Assembly (NCBI RefSeq): GCF_039595935.1
Contig: NZ_JBCNKR010000004.1
Location: 1,301,001-1,365,000, forward strand
DNA length: 64,000 bases
Reading direction: 5' to 3'
Origin: Flavobacterium sp.
GTDB taxonomy: Bacteria > Bacteroidota > Bacteroidia > Flavobacteriales > Flavobacteriaceae
Below the pieces are notes generated by a model. That model ran no database searches, had not been told where the DNA came from, and saw only the letters and a program-made list of their open reading frames with translations. The position numbers and the translations under genes are program-made. Shown here one piece after another: positions 1 through 8,296 of this stretch; the first letter of the stretch is position 1; every line of letters starts with the position of its first letter.

Positions 1-692
1 AAGGATATATAGGAGGCGAATTTCGTTTAGGAATTATCCCAACCATTATGCCTACTCTTTTACCAATGTTTTTAAATAATTTCATTAAGAAATATCCAAA
101 AGTTAAACTACTTATAGAAGAACTTAATACCGAAGAAATTATTGTAAAACTTAAAAACGGCCATCTGGATGCTGCCATTGCTGCCACTCCGCTTGAAGAT
201 GAAAAAATAAAAGAGATTGTTTTATACTTCGAACCTTTTGTAGCTTATATTCCGGAACATCATCACAGTTTTCAAAAAGAAGAAATTGAAGTTGCTGACC
301 TGAATTTGAATGAAATTTTACTTTTACAAGATGGGCATTGTTTTAGAGACGGAATTTTAAATTTATGTAAAAACGGTTCTGATATCGATCAAACTAATTT
401 TCAAATCCAGAGCGGAAGTTTTGAAACTCTGATAAAATTAGCCGACGAAGGTTTGGGCACAACATTACTTCCGTACTTGCACACCTTAGACTTAAAAGAA
501 TCCGATAAACTGAAACTACGAAACTTTAAGGAACCAAAACCAGCCCGAGAGGTAAGTTTAATTTACCCAAAGAGCGAATTAAAAATGCAAATCATCGATG
601 CCATTCGATCTACAATTGCCGGCGTAGTAAAAGGCGCCATTGTTTTTCAGAATGTTCAAATCATTAGTCCTCTGCAAAAAAAGCAAGCATAA
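1..692 (+). CDS. oxyR: OxyR-type LysR family peroxide-sensing regulator, 5'-truncated by the window edge
   Basis: The frame is open to the left edge, so the N-terminal helix-turn-helix lies outside and only the LysR substrate-binding domain is visible (about 229 residues, beginning GYIGGEFRLGIIPTIMP). OxyR proteins activate peroxide-defence genes after disulfide formation between two cysteines. Both are present in HCFRDGILNLC, with codons at 339-341 and 366-368, nine residues apart exactly as Cys199 and Cys208 of E. coli OxyR. The surrounding LLLQDGH and the later EGLGTTLLPYL also fit the family. The in-frame ATG at 48 is internal, not the start. A bidirectional hairpin follows the stop directly. 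OxyR is well supported by the cysteine pair; its targets cannot be seen here. Confidence 0.88.
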   Translation, partial: GYIGGEFRLGIIPTIMPTLLPMFLNNFIKKYPKVKLLIEELNTEEIIVKLKNGHLDAAIAATPLEDEKIKEIVLYFEPFVAYIPEHHHSFQKEEIEVADLNLNEILLLQDGHCFRDGILNLCKNGSDIDQTNFQIQSGSFETLIKLADEGLGTTLLPYLHTLDLKESDKLKLRNFKEPKPAREVSLIYPKSELKMQIIDAIRSTIAGVVKGAIVFQNVQIISPLQKKQA

Positions 693-693
693 A

Positions 694-718
694 AAAAGGA
701 GCCAATTTGGCTCCTTTT
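694..718. terminator. Bidirectional intrinsic terminator
   Basis: A perfect 10-bp stem (AAAAGGAGCC / GGCTCCTTTT) with a 5-base loop and T-runs on both strands sits between the converging oxyR-type gene and the small gene that ends at 722. Confidence 0.85.
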
Positions 719-721
719 CTT

Positions 722-919
722 TTATACTTTAATTAGCTGTAGACTTGGTTTTAATTCTGGTTTTTCAATAATAAAATTTAATAACCATTCTTGTAATTGC
801 TCCATTTCGTATGGTAACAGGGTTTTGATAGCTTTTTCTAATTCTCTGTAGAAAAGTACCGGATCGAAACTTACTCTTTCAAGTATTGATTTCGTGTAAT
901 CAAACATCATTTTTGACAT
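722..919 (-). CDS. Small conserved hypothetical protein (65 aa)
   Basis: The product starts MSKMMFDYTKSILERVSFD and is a short, mostly helical, charged protein without signal peptide or membrane segment. I chose the start at 917-919. The frame can be extended 22 residues upstream, but that extension is low-complexity leader-like sequence, whereas the MMFDYTKSILERVSF part resembles a family of short soluble proteins common in Flavobacteriaceae, recalled from general knowledge. It converges on the oxyR-type gene and shares its terminator. I do not know the function. Confidence 0.6.
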   Translation of the reverse strand: MSKMMFDYTKSILERVSFDPVLFYRELEKAIKTLLPYEMEQLQEWLLNFIIEKPELKPSLQLIKV

Positions 920-1085
920 AATAAAATAAGATTTTTGGGGGTTATCTATATTTTTAAACTCGCACCAAATGTAAACATTAATCACATATAAAGTTTCTTT
1001 TTAACTTATTTTTTTAAAAACTTTATCAACGAATACGTTTTCTTAGTACATATAAATCAATATAGAATAATTCTAAATAACTCAC

Positions 1086-1751
1086 TTAAACCTTTTTAAA
1101 GGCTCTAAACATTTCTCGTTTACCAGGTGGGCCAGCTAATTTTTCGACTGTAAACCCAACAGAAATCATGCTTCTTTTTACAACTCCCCTTGCTGCATAA
1201 GTTACAAGAACCCCATTTGGTTTTAAACTATTGTACATTTTTTGAAAAATCTCAGTACTCCAAAGCTCCGGCTGCACACGATATCCGAAGGCATCAAAGT
1301 AAATCAAATCAAAAATTTCAAAATCGTCAATTTCATCAAAAAATTGTTTCCTTTTAGTTAACGAGAACAGGGCGCTAATTTCGTTTTTCTTGTTCCATTC
1401 TGTTTTATGCATTTTCTCAAAAATGTTGTCAAATTTCAATGCATCCAGTTCAGAAACATAATTCATCTGCAGCACTTCATTTTCATCTATCGGATAAGCT
1501 TCTACCCCAAAATAATCAATTTGCTGTTGTTTTTCTTCAGATTCTAAAAAAGTAATAAACGCATTTAAACCAGTACCAAAACCTATTTCTAAAATAGAAA
1601 CTGGATTATTCTCAAATAATGACAATCCATTCTTTATAAATACGTGTTTTGCTTCTTGTATTGCACCATGTTTTGAATGGTAATTTTCATTCCATTCTTC
1701 CAAATGAATTGTCGTTGAACCATCTAGCGTTTTAATTATTTCTCTTTTCAC
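1086..1751 (-). CDS. mnmD: MnmD-type tRNA (5-methylaminomethyl-2-thiouridine34) methyltransferase
   Basis: This 221-residue class I SAM-dependent methyltransferase is the stand-alone version of the N-terminal half of MnmC. It methylates nm5(s2)U34 to mnm5(s2)U34 in the wobble position of several tRNAs, in the cytoplasm. Visible signatures are the SAM-binding loop ILEIGFGTGLNAF near residue 55, the acidic motif DLIYFDAFGYRVQPELW near 150, and the C-terminal GPPGKREMFRA that is characteristic of the MnmD domain. No FAD oxidase domain follows, as expected for MnmD outside gammaproteobacteria. The start is GTG at 1749-1751; the N-terminus MKREIIKTLDGS is canonical. It is transcribed divergently from ilvE. 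Confidence 0.88.
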   Translation of the reverse strand: MKREIIKTLDGSTTIHLEEWNENYHSKHGAIQEAKHVFIKNGLSLFENNPVSILEIGFGTGLNAFITFLESEEKQQQIDYFGVEAYPIDENEVLQMNYVSELDALKFDNIFEKMHKTEWNKKNEISALFSLTKRKQFFDEIDDFEIFDLIYFDAFGYRVQPELWSTEIFQKMYNSLKPNGVLVTYAARGVVKRSMISVGFTVEKLAGPPGKREMFRAFKKV

Positions 1752-2058
1752 AATTTCGAATTTTATAATGGCGATTTCCTGATTTTCAGTCCATTTTAGC
1801 AGTCAAATTTAATTAAAACAAATGCGTAAAGCCTTAAAAAACGATACTTTTTTCATAAATTCTTTATAAAACTTCGCTAAAATTTTAGGTTTATTATAAG
1901 ATAAATAAATCTCAGTCAAACACAGGAATTAATGCAGTTTTACCAAGCAAATAATATATTTTTCCGTAATTTTGCATTTATAAAAACCTATTCTTCACCA
2001 GATCATTACGTTAGTTTTTATCTGCTGAAAATACAAATTAGATAAACTTTACATAATT
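1752..2058 (+). promoter_or_regulatory. Intergenic region mnmD / ilvE with ilvE -7 box
   Basis: About 307 bases separate the divergent genes. A good Bacteroidota -7 box, TAATTTTG, lies at 1967-1974, about 80 bases upstream of the ilvE start. I see no convincing -33 TTG at the right spacing, no attenuator hairpin and no small gene here. Confidence 0.45.
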
Positions 2059-3129
2059 ATGAGTACAACTCAAACAAGCAAAATTGAAATCAGAAAAGCT
2101 GAATCGTCTAAGATAAGCTCTGTAGACTTTGAAAACTTAAGTTTTGGTGCTGTATTTACAGACCATTTATTCGAATGTGATTACAAAAACGGACAATGGC
2201 AAAATCCGGTCGTTAAGCCTTACGCTCCTATTTTGATGGATCCATCTTCAAAAGTCTTTCATTACGGTCAGGCAATTTTTGAAGGAATGAAAGCTTATAA
2301 AGATGAAAATAATGATGTTTGGTTGTTTAGACCTGATGAAAACTACAAACGTTTAAACAGTTCTGCTGTTCGTATGGCAATGCCAGAAATTCCGGAAGAT
2401 ATTTTCATGGAAGGTTTATACGAATTATTAAAAATTGATAAAGAATGGATTCAGAGAGGTAACGGAGCAAGTATGTATATCCGTCCGTTTATGATTGCAA
2501 CAGGCCCTGGCGTTATTGCAAACCCTTCTGATGAATATAAATTTATGATTTTACTTTCTCCTGCTAAATCATATTATGGCGGTGAAGTTAAAGTAATTAT
2601 TGCTGAACATTACAGTAGAGCTGCAAATGGCGGAATTGGTGCTGCAAAAGCTGCCGGTAACTACGCTGCACAGTTTTACCCAACAAATTTGGCAAACAAA
2701 GATGGTTTCCAACAAGTTATCTGGACTGATGACGCAACGCACACAAAATTAGAAGAAGCAGGAACAATGAACGTTTTCTTCAGAATTAATGATACTTTAT
2801 TAACGGCTCCAACAAGCGAAAGAATTTTAGATGGTGTAACCAGAAAAAGTTTGATCACAATGGCTGAAAAAGAAGGATTAAATGTAGAAGTTCGTCCGGT
2901 AATTGTTTCAGAATTAGTTGAAGCTGCTAAAAATGGTTCTTTAAAAGAAATTTTCGGAGCAGGAACTGCTGCGGTAATCAGCGTTATCAAAGGTTTCTCA
3001 TATAAAGATGAGTATTATGAAATGGCTCCAATTGAAAACTCATACGCTTCATTCTTAAAAGAAAAACTAACAAGTCTTCAAAACAAACTTTCTGAAGATA
3101 CTTACGGATGGACAGTTAAAGTACAATAA
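2059..3129 (+). CDS. ilvE: Branched-chain amino acid aminotransferase
   Basis: The 356-residue product is a fold-type IV PLP aminotransferase of the BCAT type. It interconverts leucine, isoleucine and valine with their 2-oxo acids using 2-oxoglutarate/glutamate, the last step of their synthesis and the first of their breakdown. Diagnostic stretches are YGQAIFEGMKAYK around residue 70, the PLP-lysine region GAAKAAGNYAAQ around 197, and LEEAGTMNVFF around 233, followed by the phosphate-binding GAGTAAVIS near 298. Length is typical of the larger bacterial and eukaryotic BCATs. It is a single-gene unit with its own terminator at 3151-3186. Confidence 0.93.
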   Translation: MSTTQTSKIEIRKAESSKISSVDFENLSFGAVFTDHLFECDYKNGQWQNPVVKPYAPILMDPSSKVFHYGQAIFEGMKAYKDENNDVWLFRPDENYKRLNSSAVRMAMPEIPEDIFMEGLYELLKIDKEWIQRGNGASMYIRPFMIATGPGVIANPSDEYKFMILLSPAKSYYGGEVKVIIAEHYSRAANGGIGAAKAAGNYAAQFYPTNLANKDGFQQVIWTDDATHTKLEEAGTMNVFFRINDTLLTAPTSERILDGVTRKSLITMAEKEGLNVEVRPVIVSELVEAAKNGSLKEIFGAGTAAVISVIKGFSYKDEYYEMAPIENSYASFLKEKLTSLQNKLSEDTYGWTVKVQ

Positions 3130-3150
3130 TCCAAAATCAGAATAAAAATA

Positions 3151-3186
3151 AAACCCGACAGATTTTAAAAATTTGTCGGGTTTTTT
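3151..3186 (+). terminator. Intrinsic terminator of ilvE
   Basis: A long stem with AAACCCGACA (3151-3160) and TGTCGGGTTT (3174-3183), extended inward by A/T pairs, ends in a T-run. Confidence 0.85.
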
Positions 3187-3230
3187 ATTTCGTTTATTAT
3201 TAATTTTCAGCAAAAACTACTAAGATTAAA

Positions 3231-3340
3231 CACAATCTTGTCATTTCGACGAAGGAGAAATCTGCGCAAGAAACTCCTCATTGCAAATCGACAATCTTTG
3301 TCAAGCTACTTGCGTAGATTTCTCCTTCGTCGAAATGACA
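3231..3340. repeat. Dispersed palindromic element, copy 1
   Basis: Two 32-bp arms (3239-3270 and 3309-3340) are near-perfect inverted repeats around a 38-base centre. Each arm starts with TGTCATTTCGACGAAGGAG and contains a smaller inverted pair ATTTC/GAAAT. A second copy lies at 60632-60741. Flanking bases towards 3420 contain CGCAAAG-type short repeats (TTTGCGAAC, TTTGCGGTTAA). It lies between the converging ilvE and pyrophosphohydrolase genes. Confidence 0.85.
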
Positions 3341-3422
3341 AAAATGACACAAAGCTTTGCGAACTTTCCTCTTTAACAAGAACAACAGAAAAAAAACCTT
3401 AGCGTTCTTTGCGGTTAATCTT

Positions 3423-3803
3423 TTACAACAACTTCGAAAAATCAGGTTTAAAGTAATTTGGGCCTTTCATTACTTTTCCGTCTTCTCTATAAATTGGTTT
3501 TCCATCTTCGCCAAGTTTACTCATATTACTACGCTGGATTTCGTCAAAAACAGCTTCAATTTTATCCTGTAAACCATGTTCAATAATAGTTCCGCACAAA
3601 ATATACATCATATCTCCAAGAGCATCAGCAATTTCAACCAAATCATTATTTTTAACCGCTTCAAGATATTCTTCGTTTTCTTCTTTCATCAAATTATAAC
3701 GAAGCAATTTTTTAGTTTCTCCTAAATCAGCAATTGGAGTCTGGCTGTGACCTATTTTAAAAGCAGTATGAAATTCAGTAACTGCGTCAAGTTGTTTTTT
3801 CAT
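3423..3803 (-). CDS. MazG / PRA-PH-like nucleotide pyrophosphohydrolase
   Basis: The 126-residue product is an all-alpha NTP pyrophosphohydrolase. Such enzymes hydrolyse (d)NTPs or phosphoribosyl-ATP to the monophosphate and pyrophosphate with Mg2+. The metal-binding pattern EENEEYLEAV (around residue 42) followed by EIADALGDMMYIL (around 58) is the EExxE...ExxD signature of the superfamily. The C-terminal part, with SKLGEDGKPIYREDGKV, is typical of a bacterial subgroup annotated simply as pyrophosphohydrolase. It lacks the rest of a HisE or full MazG, so the substrate is open; nucleotide-pool sanitation is the likely role. It is monocistronic and divergent from the small gene at 3886. Confidence 0.75.
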   Translation of the reverse strand: MKKQLDAVTEFHTAFKIGHSQTPIADLGETKKLLRYNLMKEENEEYLEAVKNNDLVEIADALGDMMYILCGTIIEHGLQDKIEAVFDEIQRSNMSKLGEDGKPIYREDGKVMKGPNYFKPDFSKLL

Positions 3804-3885
3804 GTTTTTATTCTATTAATTGAGATGCCAAATTAGCAACAAATCGCATACAATTCTCTAAATTTGTCAAAAATAATTTTTAAGT

Positions 3886-4074
3886 ATGTTTAGTCAAGGA
3901 CAATTAATATTCGCGCTCTGTTTTTTTATCGCATTTGTAATCATAATGATTTTTGCTTACCGTAAAGATCTTGCTCTTCATAAAATATTTTACAAAGGAA
4001 ATTACAAAGTATTGCTTGCCTTTATACTTTTTATTGTTCTTTTATTTGTTATCAAAATCTTTTTAAAAAGATAA
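3886..4074 (+). CDS. Small two-helix membrane protein (62 aa)
   Basis: The product has two hydrophobic segments, around residues 6-24 and 41-59, joined by a basic loop (YRKDLALHKIFYKGNYK), and ends FLKR, so both ends probably face the cytoplasm. A good -7 box TAAATTTG lies at 3859-3866, close to the ATG, giving a short leader. I do not recognise a characterised family. Confidence 0.6.
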   Translation: MFSQGQLIFALCFFIAFVIIMIFAYRKDLALHKIFYKGNYKVLLAFILFIVLLFVIKIFLKR

Positions 4075-4146
4075 TACAACCTATTATTTTTAGTTATTAG
4101 TTTAGACTCCCAATAAAATTTATAACTTTACGAAAAACCTGCACCA

Positions 4147-5370
4147 ATGAAGATTCTAAAATATTTATTTCTTTTACTATTATTAAGTTTAGTCGCTCTT
4201 ACCGTTTTTGTTGCTACCCAAAAAGGGATTTTTTCTGTAGAAAGAAGTAAAGTAATCAATTCGCCAAAAGCAACCGTTTATAATTATGTAAATGATTTTA
4301 GAAATTACGAAGATTTTGAGTCGTGGGCAGTCGAAGATTCAACTTTAAACTATACTTATCCTAATAAAACCAGCGGTAATGGAGGTGCATTTTATTGGTC
4401 TGGAGAAGAAGGAGAAGGAAATGCTATTACCTTAAAAACAAAAGATGGAGAAAGCATTGAGCAAAAAATCAAATACGACGGCACAGAAGCTGATGTTGTA
4501 TGGACATTTAAAGATACTTTGGCAGGAAAAACAAAAGTTACCTGGAAAGCAAAAGGAACAATGAGCTTTTTGTTTAAAATCTATACAGCGTTAAACGGAG
4601 GTTCGGATAAAGTTATTGGGACTATTTACGAAAAAAGCCTTGTAAACATTGACAAAAATCTGGATTACGAAACTAAAACGTATGCTATAAAAGTAAACGG
4701 TGTAGTTAAAAAAACCGAAACTCCTTATATCAAACAAACTTTTACAAGTGAAATTTCTAAGGTTAACAAAAACGCAAGAGTCGTAATTCCTAAACTTATT
4801 CATTTTAGCGAAACTAACGGATTAAGCGCAAACGGGAAACCTTTTATTATTTATCATACTTACGATACTGCAAAAGGACTGGCAAAGATTTCTATTTGTT
4901 TACCAATCAATAAAGAAATATCAATCAGCTCTGGAAGCGATATTCTATCAGGAAAACTGAATGGATTTGATGCTGTAAAAACAACTTTAAATGGAGATTA
5001 TTCACATTCAGCCGAAGCTATCGCAAAAACTACAGCTTATATTAATAATGAAAAAATAATACCTGAATTAGGCTGGTCACATCTTGAAATTTTGACAGCA
5101 AGTAAATTAGATGTAAAAAGTCCGTCGAAATTAATTACAGAAATTTATTTCCCAATTAAACCAAAAGTTGTTCCGGTTCAAACTACAACACCTGATTATC
5201 AGCCTCAAACAGGAACTGATGTATCGACAGGTACAGAACCAGCAACTGCAGCTCCTACCACAACTACAACAACTCCAAAACCAGTAGTTAAAAAACCGGT
5301 TACACCAAAACCTGCAGCTGCACCGCCGGCGACTCCGGCTGCAAAACCAGAAGAGGACTCTGAATTTTAA
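4147..5370 (+). CDS. SRPBCC / GyrI-like effector-binding domain protein with N-terminal membrane anchor
   Basis: The 407-residue protein starts with a hydrophobic anchor (residues 4-26). An SRPBCC (polyketide cyclase-like) domain follows at roughly 30-180, recognisable from the opening VERSKVINSPKATVYNYVNDFRNY and from TKVTWKAKG. Residues about 190-340 resemble the GyrI/effector-binding fold. The last 65 residues are a Pro/Thr/Ala-rich low-complexity tail. Both folds bind small hydrophobic ligands, but no substrate can be named. It lies 75 bases upstream of the sigma factor gene, without a clear terminator between them, so it may be co-transcribed. Confidence 0.65.
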   Translation: MKILKYLFLLLLLSLVALTVFVATQKGIFSVERSKVINSPKATVYNYVNDFRNYEDFESWAVEDSTLNYTYPNKTSGNGGAFYWSGEEGEGNAITLKTKDGESIEQKIKYDGTEADVVWTFKDTLAGKTKVTWKAKGTMSFLFKIYTALNGGSDKVIGTIYEKSLVNIDKNLDYETKTYAIKVNGVVKKTETPYIKQTFTSEISKVNKNARVVIPKLIHFSETNGLSANGKPFIIYHTYDTAKGLAKISICLPINKEISISSGSDILSGKLNGFDAVKTTLNGDYSHSAEAIAKTTAYINNEKIIPELGWSHLEILTASKLDVKSPSKLITEIYFPIKPKVVPVQTTTPDYQPQTGTDVSTGTEPATAAPTTTTTTPKPVVKKPVTPKPAAAPPATPAAKPEEDSEF

Positions 5371-5445
5371 TTTTTTAAAAGGCCGATTAAACCTTTTGAA
5401 TAAAATTCAATCTAACTGATTATAAAGTTTGATAAATCAAAAAGT

Positions 5446-5988
5446 TTGATCGACGAAAAAGAATTTATACAACAATTATTAGATCCTAAAACGCAAAATT
5501 CAGCGTTTCAAAAACTTATATCTGATTATCAGAAACCGCTGTATTCTCATATTCGAAACATTGTTTTGAATCATGATGATGCAGATGATGTTTTGCAGAA
5601 TACTTTTGTAAAAGTCTTTCAGTATTTAAAAAACTTTAAAGGAGAAAGTAAACTTTTTTCCTGGATGTATCGAATCGCAACAAACGAAGCTTTGACTTTT
5701 TTAAACCAAAAAGCAAAATTAAAAGGCATTACTTCTGAGGATTTACAGAATAAAACGATCGACAATTTAAAATCAGATGCTTATTTTGATGGAGATGAAA
5801 TCCAGATCAAGCTTCAAAAAGCAATAGTTACACTGCCGGAAAAACAACAGCTGGTTTTTAAGATGAAGTATTTTGAAGAATTAAAATACGAAGAAATCGC
5901 TGAAATTTTAGGAACTTCAGTAGGTGCATTAAAAGCATCTTATCATCATGCGGTAAAAAAAATAGAATTATATGTTACAACAAATTAA
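5446..5988 (+). CDS. ECF-type RNA polymerase sigma-70 factor
   Basis: The 180-residue product has sigma region 2 (DDADDVLQNTFVKVFQYLKNFKGESKLFSWMYRIATNEAL, about residues 44-88) and region 4 (LPEKQQLVFKMKYFEELKYEEIAEILGTSVGALKASYHHAVKKI, about 131-174), with no region 1 or 3, which defines the ECF group. The start is taken at TTG 5446, the only reasonable one after an in-frame TAA at 5413, and gives a normal N-terminus. The gene is followed after 33 bases by a one-helix membrane protein and then by a secreted helical protein, the usual sigma / anti-sigma / sensor arrangement. Confidence 0.85.
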   Translation: MIDEKEFIQQLLDPKTQNSAFQKLISDYQKPLYSHIRNIVLNHDDADDVLQNTFVKVFQYLKNFKGESKLFSWMYRIATNEALTFLNQKAKLKGITSEDLQNKTIDNLKSDAYFDGDEIQIKLQKAIVTLPEKQQLVFKMKYFEELKYEEIAEILGTSVGALKASYHHAVKKIELYVTTN

Positions 5989-6021
5989 ACCTTTTATAGC
6001 AAACCTTATCTTATAAGCATT

Positions 6022-6441
6022 ATGAAAGAATTTAAATTAGAAAACGAACCGAAAATAGCGCCGGGATTTAAAACTCCGGATCATTACTTTGATACTCTTT
6101 CAGCAAAGGTTTTTGAGCAGATTGAAAAAGAGAAAGAAGTAAAAGTAATTCCGCTATATAAACGCAGAAAAGTTATTTCGATTGCTGCGGCGGCTGCAGT
6201 TTTTATTGCTTTTTTAATTCCAACAGCAAACCATTATTATAAAGCATCGAAAGAACTTGATGAAGCAACATTAGAAACTTATTTAGCTTATCAGTCAAAT
6301 TTGAATCAATATGATTTAATGAAAGAATTAGATACAAAAGACATTGACAAACTAAATAAAAGTGTAGCTCTTGAAGATGAAGAAACTTTAGAAGACATTT
6401 TAGCTTCTAATCCAAATATTGAAAATCTAATTTCTGAGTAA
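6022..6441 (+). CDS. Putative anti-sigma factor, single-pass membrane protein
   Basis: The 139-residue protein has an N-terminal cytoplasmic segment of about 45 residues, one membrane helix (about residues 52-68) and an acidic helical periplasmic tail ending in SNPNIENLISE. It has no zinc-binding ZAS motif. Position between an ECF sigma gene and a secreted sensor-like protein is the main reason for calling it an anti-sigma factor: it would hold the sigma at the membrane until a periplasmic signal arrives. Sequence alone does not prove this. Confidence 0.6.
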   Translation: MKEFKLENEPKIAPGFKTPDHYFDTLSAKVFEQIEKEKEVKVIPLYKRRKVISIAAAAAVFIAFLIPTANHYYKASKELDEATLETYLAYQSNLNQYDLMKELDTKDIDKLNKSVALEDEETLEDILASNPNIENLISE

Positions 6442-6459
6442 AAACAAAATTATACAAAT

Positions 6460-6915
6460 ATGAAAATCAAAAATATATTAGCATTACTTCTGTTTTTAGT
6501 TACTTTTTCATTTTATGCTCAAAGTGATAAAATAGATGAAAAACGTGAAAAGATTAAAGCATTTAAGGTTTCATTTTTAACTACAGAGCTAGAATTGACA
6601 CCTACAGAAGCAGAGAAGTTTTGGCCAATTTATAATGCTTACGACGATAAGCAATTTGAATTGAGACACGACAAAATGAAAACTTATTTGAAAAAATTAG
6701 ACGACGACAATTTAAATTCTATTTCAGAGAAAGAAGCCGTTGTATTGCTATCACAAATTGAAACGACGGATAAAGAATTATATCTTTTGCGTGAAAAGTT
6801 TATGACCAGCATTAAAAAGGTTTTACCGGCAAAAAAGATATTAAAGCTTAAAAAATCTGAAGATGATTTTAATCGAAAATTGCTAAAACAGTATCGCGAT
6901 AAAGCAGGGAAATAA
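6460..6915 (+). CDS. Secreted helical protein, probable periplasmic sensor of the ECF sigma system
   Basis: A signal peptide (residues 1-20, ending FSFYAQ) precedes about 130 residues of charged helix. The motif LELTPTEAEKFWPIYNAYDDKQFELR recalls the LTxxQ-type helices of CpxP/Spy-like proteins and is found in proteins annotated in flavobacteria as sensors of ECF-type sigma factors. The gene starts 18 bases after the preceding one, and a strong terminator follows, so the three genes form an operon. Its periplasmic role (sensing misfolded protein or envelope stress) is inferred. Confidence 0.65.
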   Translation: MKIKNILALLLFLVTFSFYAQSDKIDEKREKIKAFKVSFLTTELELTPTEAEKFWPIYNAYDDKQFELRHDKMKTYLKKLDDDNLNSISEKEAVVLLSQIETTDKELYLLREKFMTSIKKVLPAKKILKLKKSEDDFNRKLLKQYRDKAGK

Positions 6916-6941
6916 TTTCCTTTGAAGAAGAAACAACAACG

Positions 6942-6983
6942 AAAAAGCCCCTAAATAATACTTACTTTATTTAGGGGCTTTTT
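6942..6983. terminator. Bidirectional intrinsic terminator
   Basis: A perfect 17-bp stem (AAAAAGCCCCTAAATAA at 6942-6958 with its complement at 6967-6983) with an 8-base loop serves both the sigma operon and the converging gene at 6997. Confidence 0.9.
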
Positions 6984-6996
6984 TATTTTTCATTTT

Positions 6997-8058
6997 TTAT
7001 TTAAAATTGAGTCTGACCATTTTATTATATCCTGCAGCGATTGCAGTATTTCGGTTAACAAAACGTATTGTAAAAAATTTTGTATCAGTAGATAATTGTG
7101 TCCAGTTTTCGCCTCCGTTTTGAGAATATTGAATTCCTTCAGAACCTACACAAATAATTTCTTTTCCGTTTCCGCCGGGAACATATTGAACACAAGATGC
7201 ATATCCAAAGCCCATATCCTGCCCTATTAATTCCCAGGTTTTTCCGCCATCTTTTGTAAAAGCTTTATTTCCTGATTTTTTATTTGGCAGATCATAATCT
7301 CCTCCGGCAATAAATCCGTGTTTAGAATCATAAAAATCTGCTGTATAAATTCCGGTCATGGCTTTTCCCTGTACGATGGGTGTGTCAACAACTTTCCATG
7401 TTTTTGCTTTATCAGGAGAATAAAAAACACGTGCTTTTTTTCCTCCGGAAACCAGCCATGTATCATTTCCATTTATAACAATATTCGTGTTACTTGCTGC
7501 AAATGCCGCTTCACCAACTGCATTTGTCGGCAGTTTATCAGATAATATTTTAGTCCATGTTTCCCCTCCATCACGAGTCACAATCATAGAAAAAGTATCT
7601 TCAGTAGGATCTCCAATGGCAATTCCTTCTTTATCATTCCAAAATTGCATACTATCATAAAAAACCTTCGGATTAACTTCTTTGTAAACTAATTTTACTT
7701 TTCTGTCTTTTTTTGAAACTGAGTAAAGTAACGCTGGATTTGCAACACTTAAAAGAAAAATATTATCTGAAGTTTGAGCAATACTTCTAAATTCGAGTTT
7801 AAGTGTATCACGATAAATATGTTCTTCAAATTTCTCTTTTTTGTCTAAATCATAACATCCAAAACGAGAATTATCAGCGCCATACCAAATTTTATTTTTA
7901 TCAACTACAATGGCTCTTATACTAATTCTATCTTTAAACAAAGTATCTATTGTCATTGATGTAAAGCCTCCACCAGGTCTTACCTCAGTTTTTTTATTAA
8001 ATGTTCCAAAAGACATCAATAAAATAAAAATACCGCAAAATAAAATTAGTTTTTTCAT
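6997..8058 (-). CDS. Exported Ycf48/BNR-type beta-propeller protein
   Basis: The 353-residue product has an N-terminal hydrophobic export signal (MKKLILFCGIFILLMSFG) and repeated Asp-box-like strands such as VTRDGGETWTKI, YSPDKAKTWKVV, FTKDGGKTWELI and YSQNGGENWTQL. These are BNR/Asp-box repeats of a six- or seven-bladed propeller, as in Ycf48/HCF136-related proteins. In Bacteroidota such proteins are often annotated only as oxidoreductases, but no cofactor site is visible. There is no T9SS sorting tail, so it probably stays in the periplasm. The function is unknown. Confidence 0.65.
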   Translation of the reverse strand: MKKLILFCGIFILLMSFGTFNKKTEVRPGGGFTSMTIDTLFKDRISIRAIVVDKNKIWYGADNSRFGCYDLDKKEKFEEHIYRDTLKLEFRSIAQTSDNIFLLSVANPALLYSVSKKDRKVKLVYKEVNPKVFYDSMQFWNDKEGIAIGDPTEDTFSMIVTRDGGETWTKILSDKLPTNAVGEAAFAASNTNIVINGNDTWLVSGGKKARVFYSPDKAKTWKVVDTPIVQGKAMTGIYTADFYDSKHGFIAGGDYDLPNKKSGNKAFTKDGGKTWELIGQDMGFGYASCVQYVPGGNGKEIICVGSEGIQYSQNGGENWTQLSTDTKFFTIRFVNRNTAIAAGYNKMVRLNFK

Positions 8059-8244
8059 ATAAATCAGATTTGTTAATGCTAAAATACAATTATTTATAAC
8101 ATATCAAAATAGGTTTTGTCTTTTTTCAGGTAATAATATTACAGCATTTTTTTCTGTTTAATAAATAGCAAACAACAATTGAACAAAAACACAAACAACT
8201 GATTTAATGACTATTACAAATACCAAGATAGAAAAACAAAATTG

Positions 8245-8260
8245 TGGCACAGTAATTGGA
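8245..8260 (+). promoter_or_regulatory. Candidate sigma-54 (-24/-12) promoter
   Basis: TGGCACAGTAATTGGA matches the RpoN consensus TGGCACR-N4-TTGCA except that the -12 GC is GG. GG (8246-8247) and GG (8258-8259) are separated by exactly 10 bases, as required. Transcription would start near 8271, about 26 bases before the lipoprotein start at 8297. Confidence 0.4.
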
Positions 8261-8296
8261 TATCTCCTAATACAAATAATTTAATATGATTTTATC

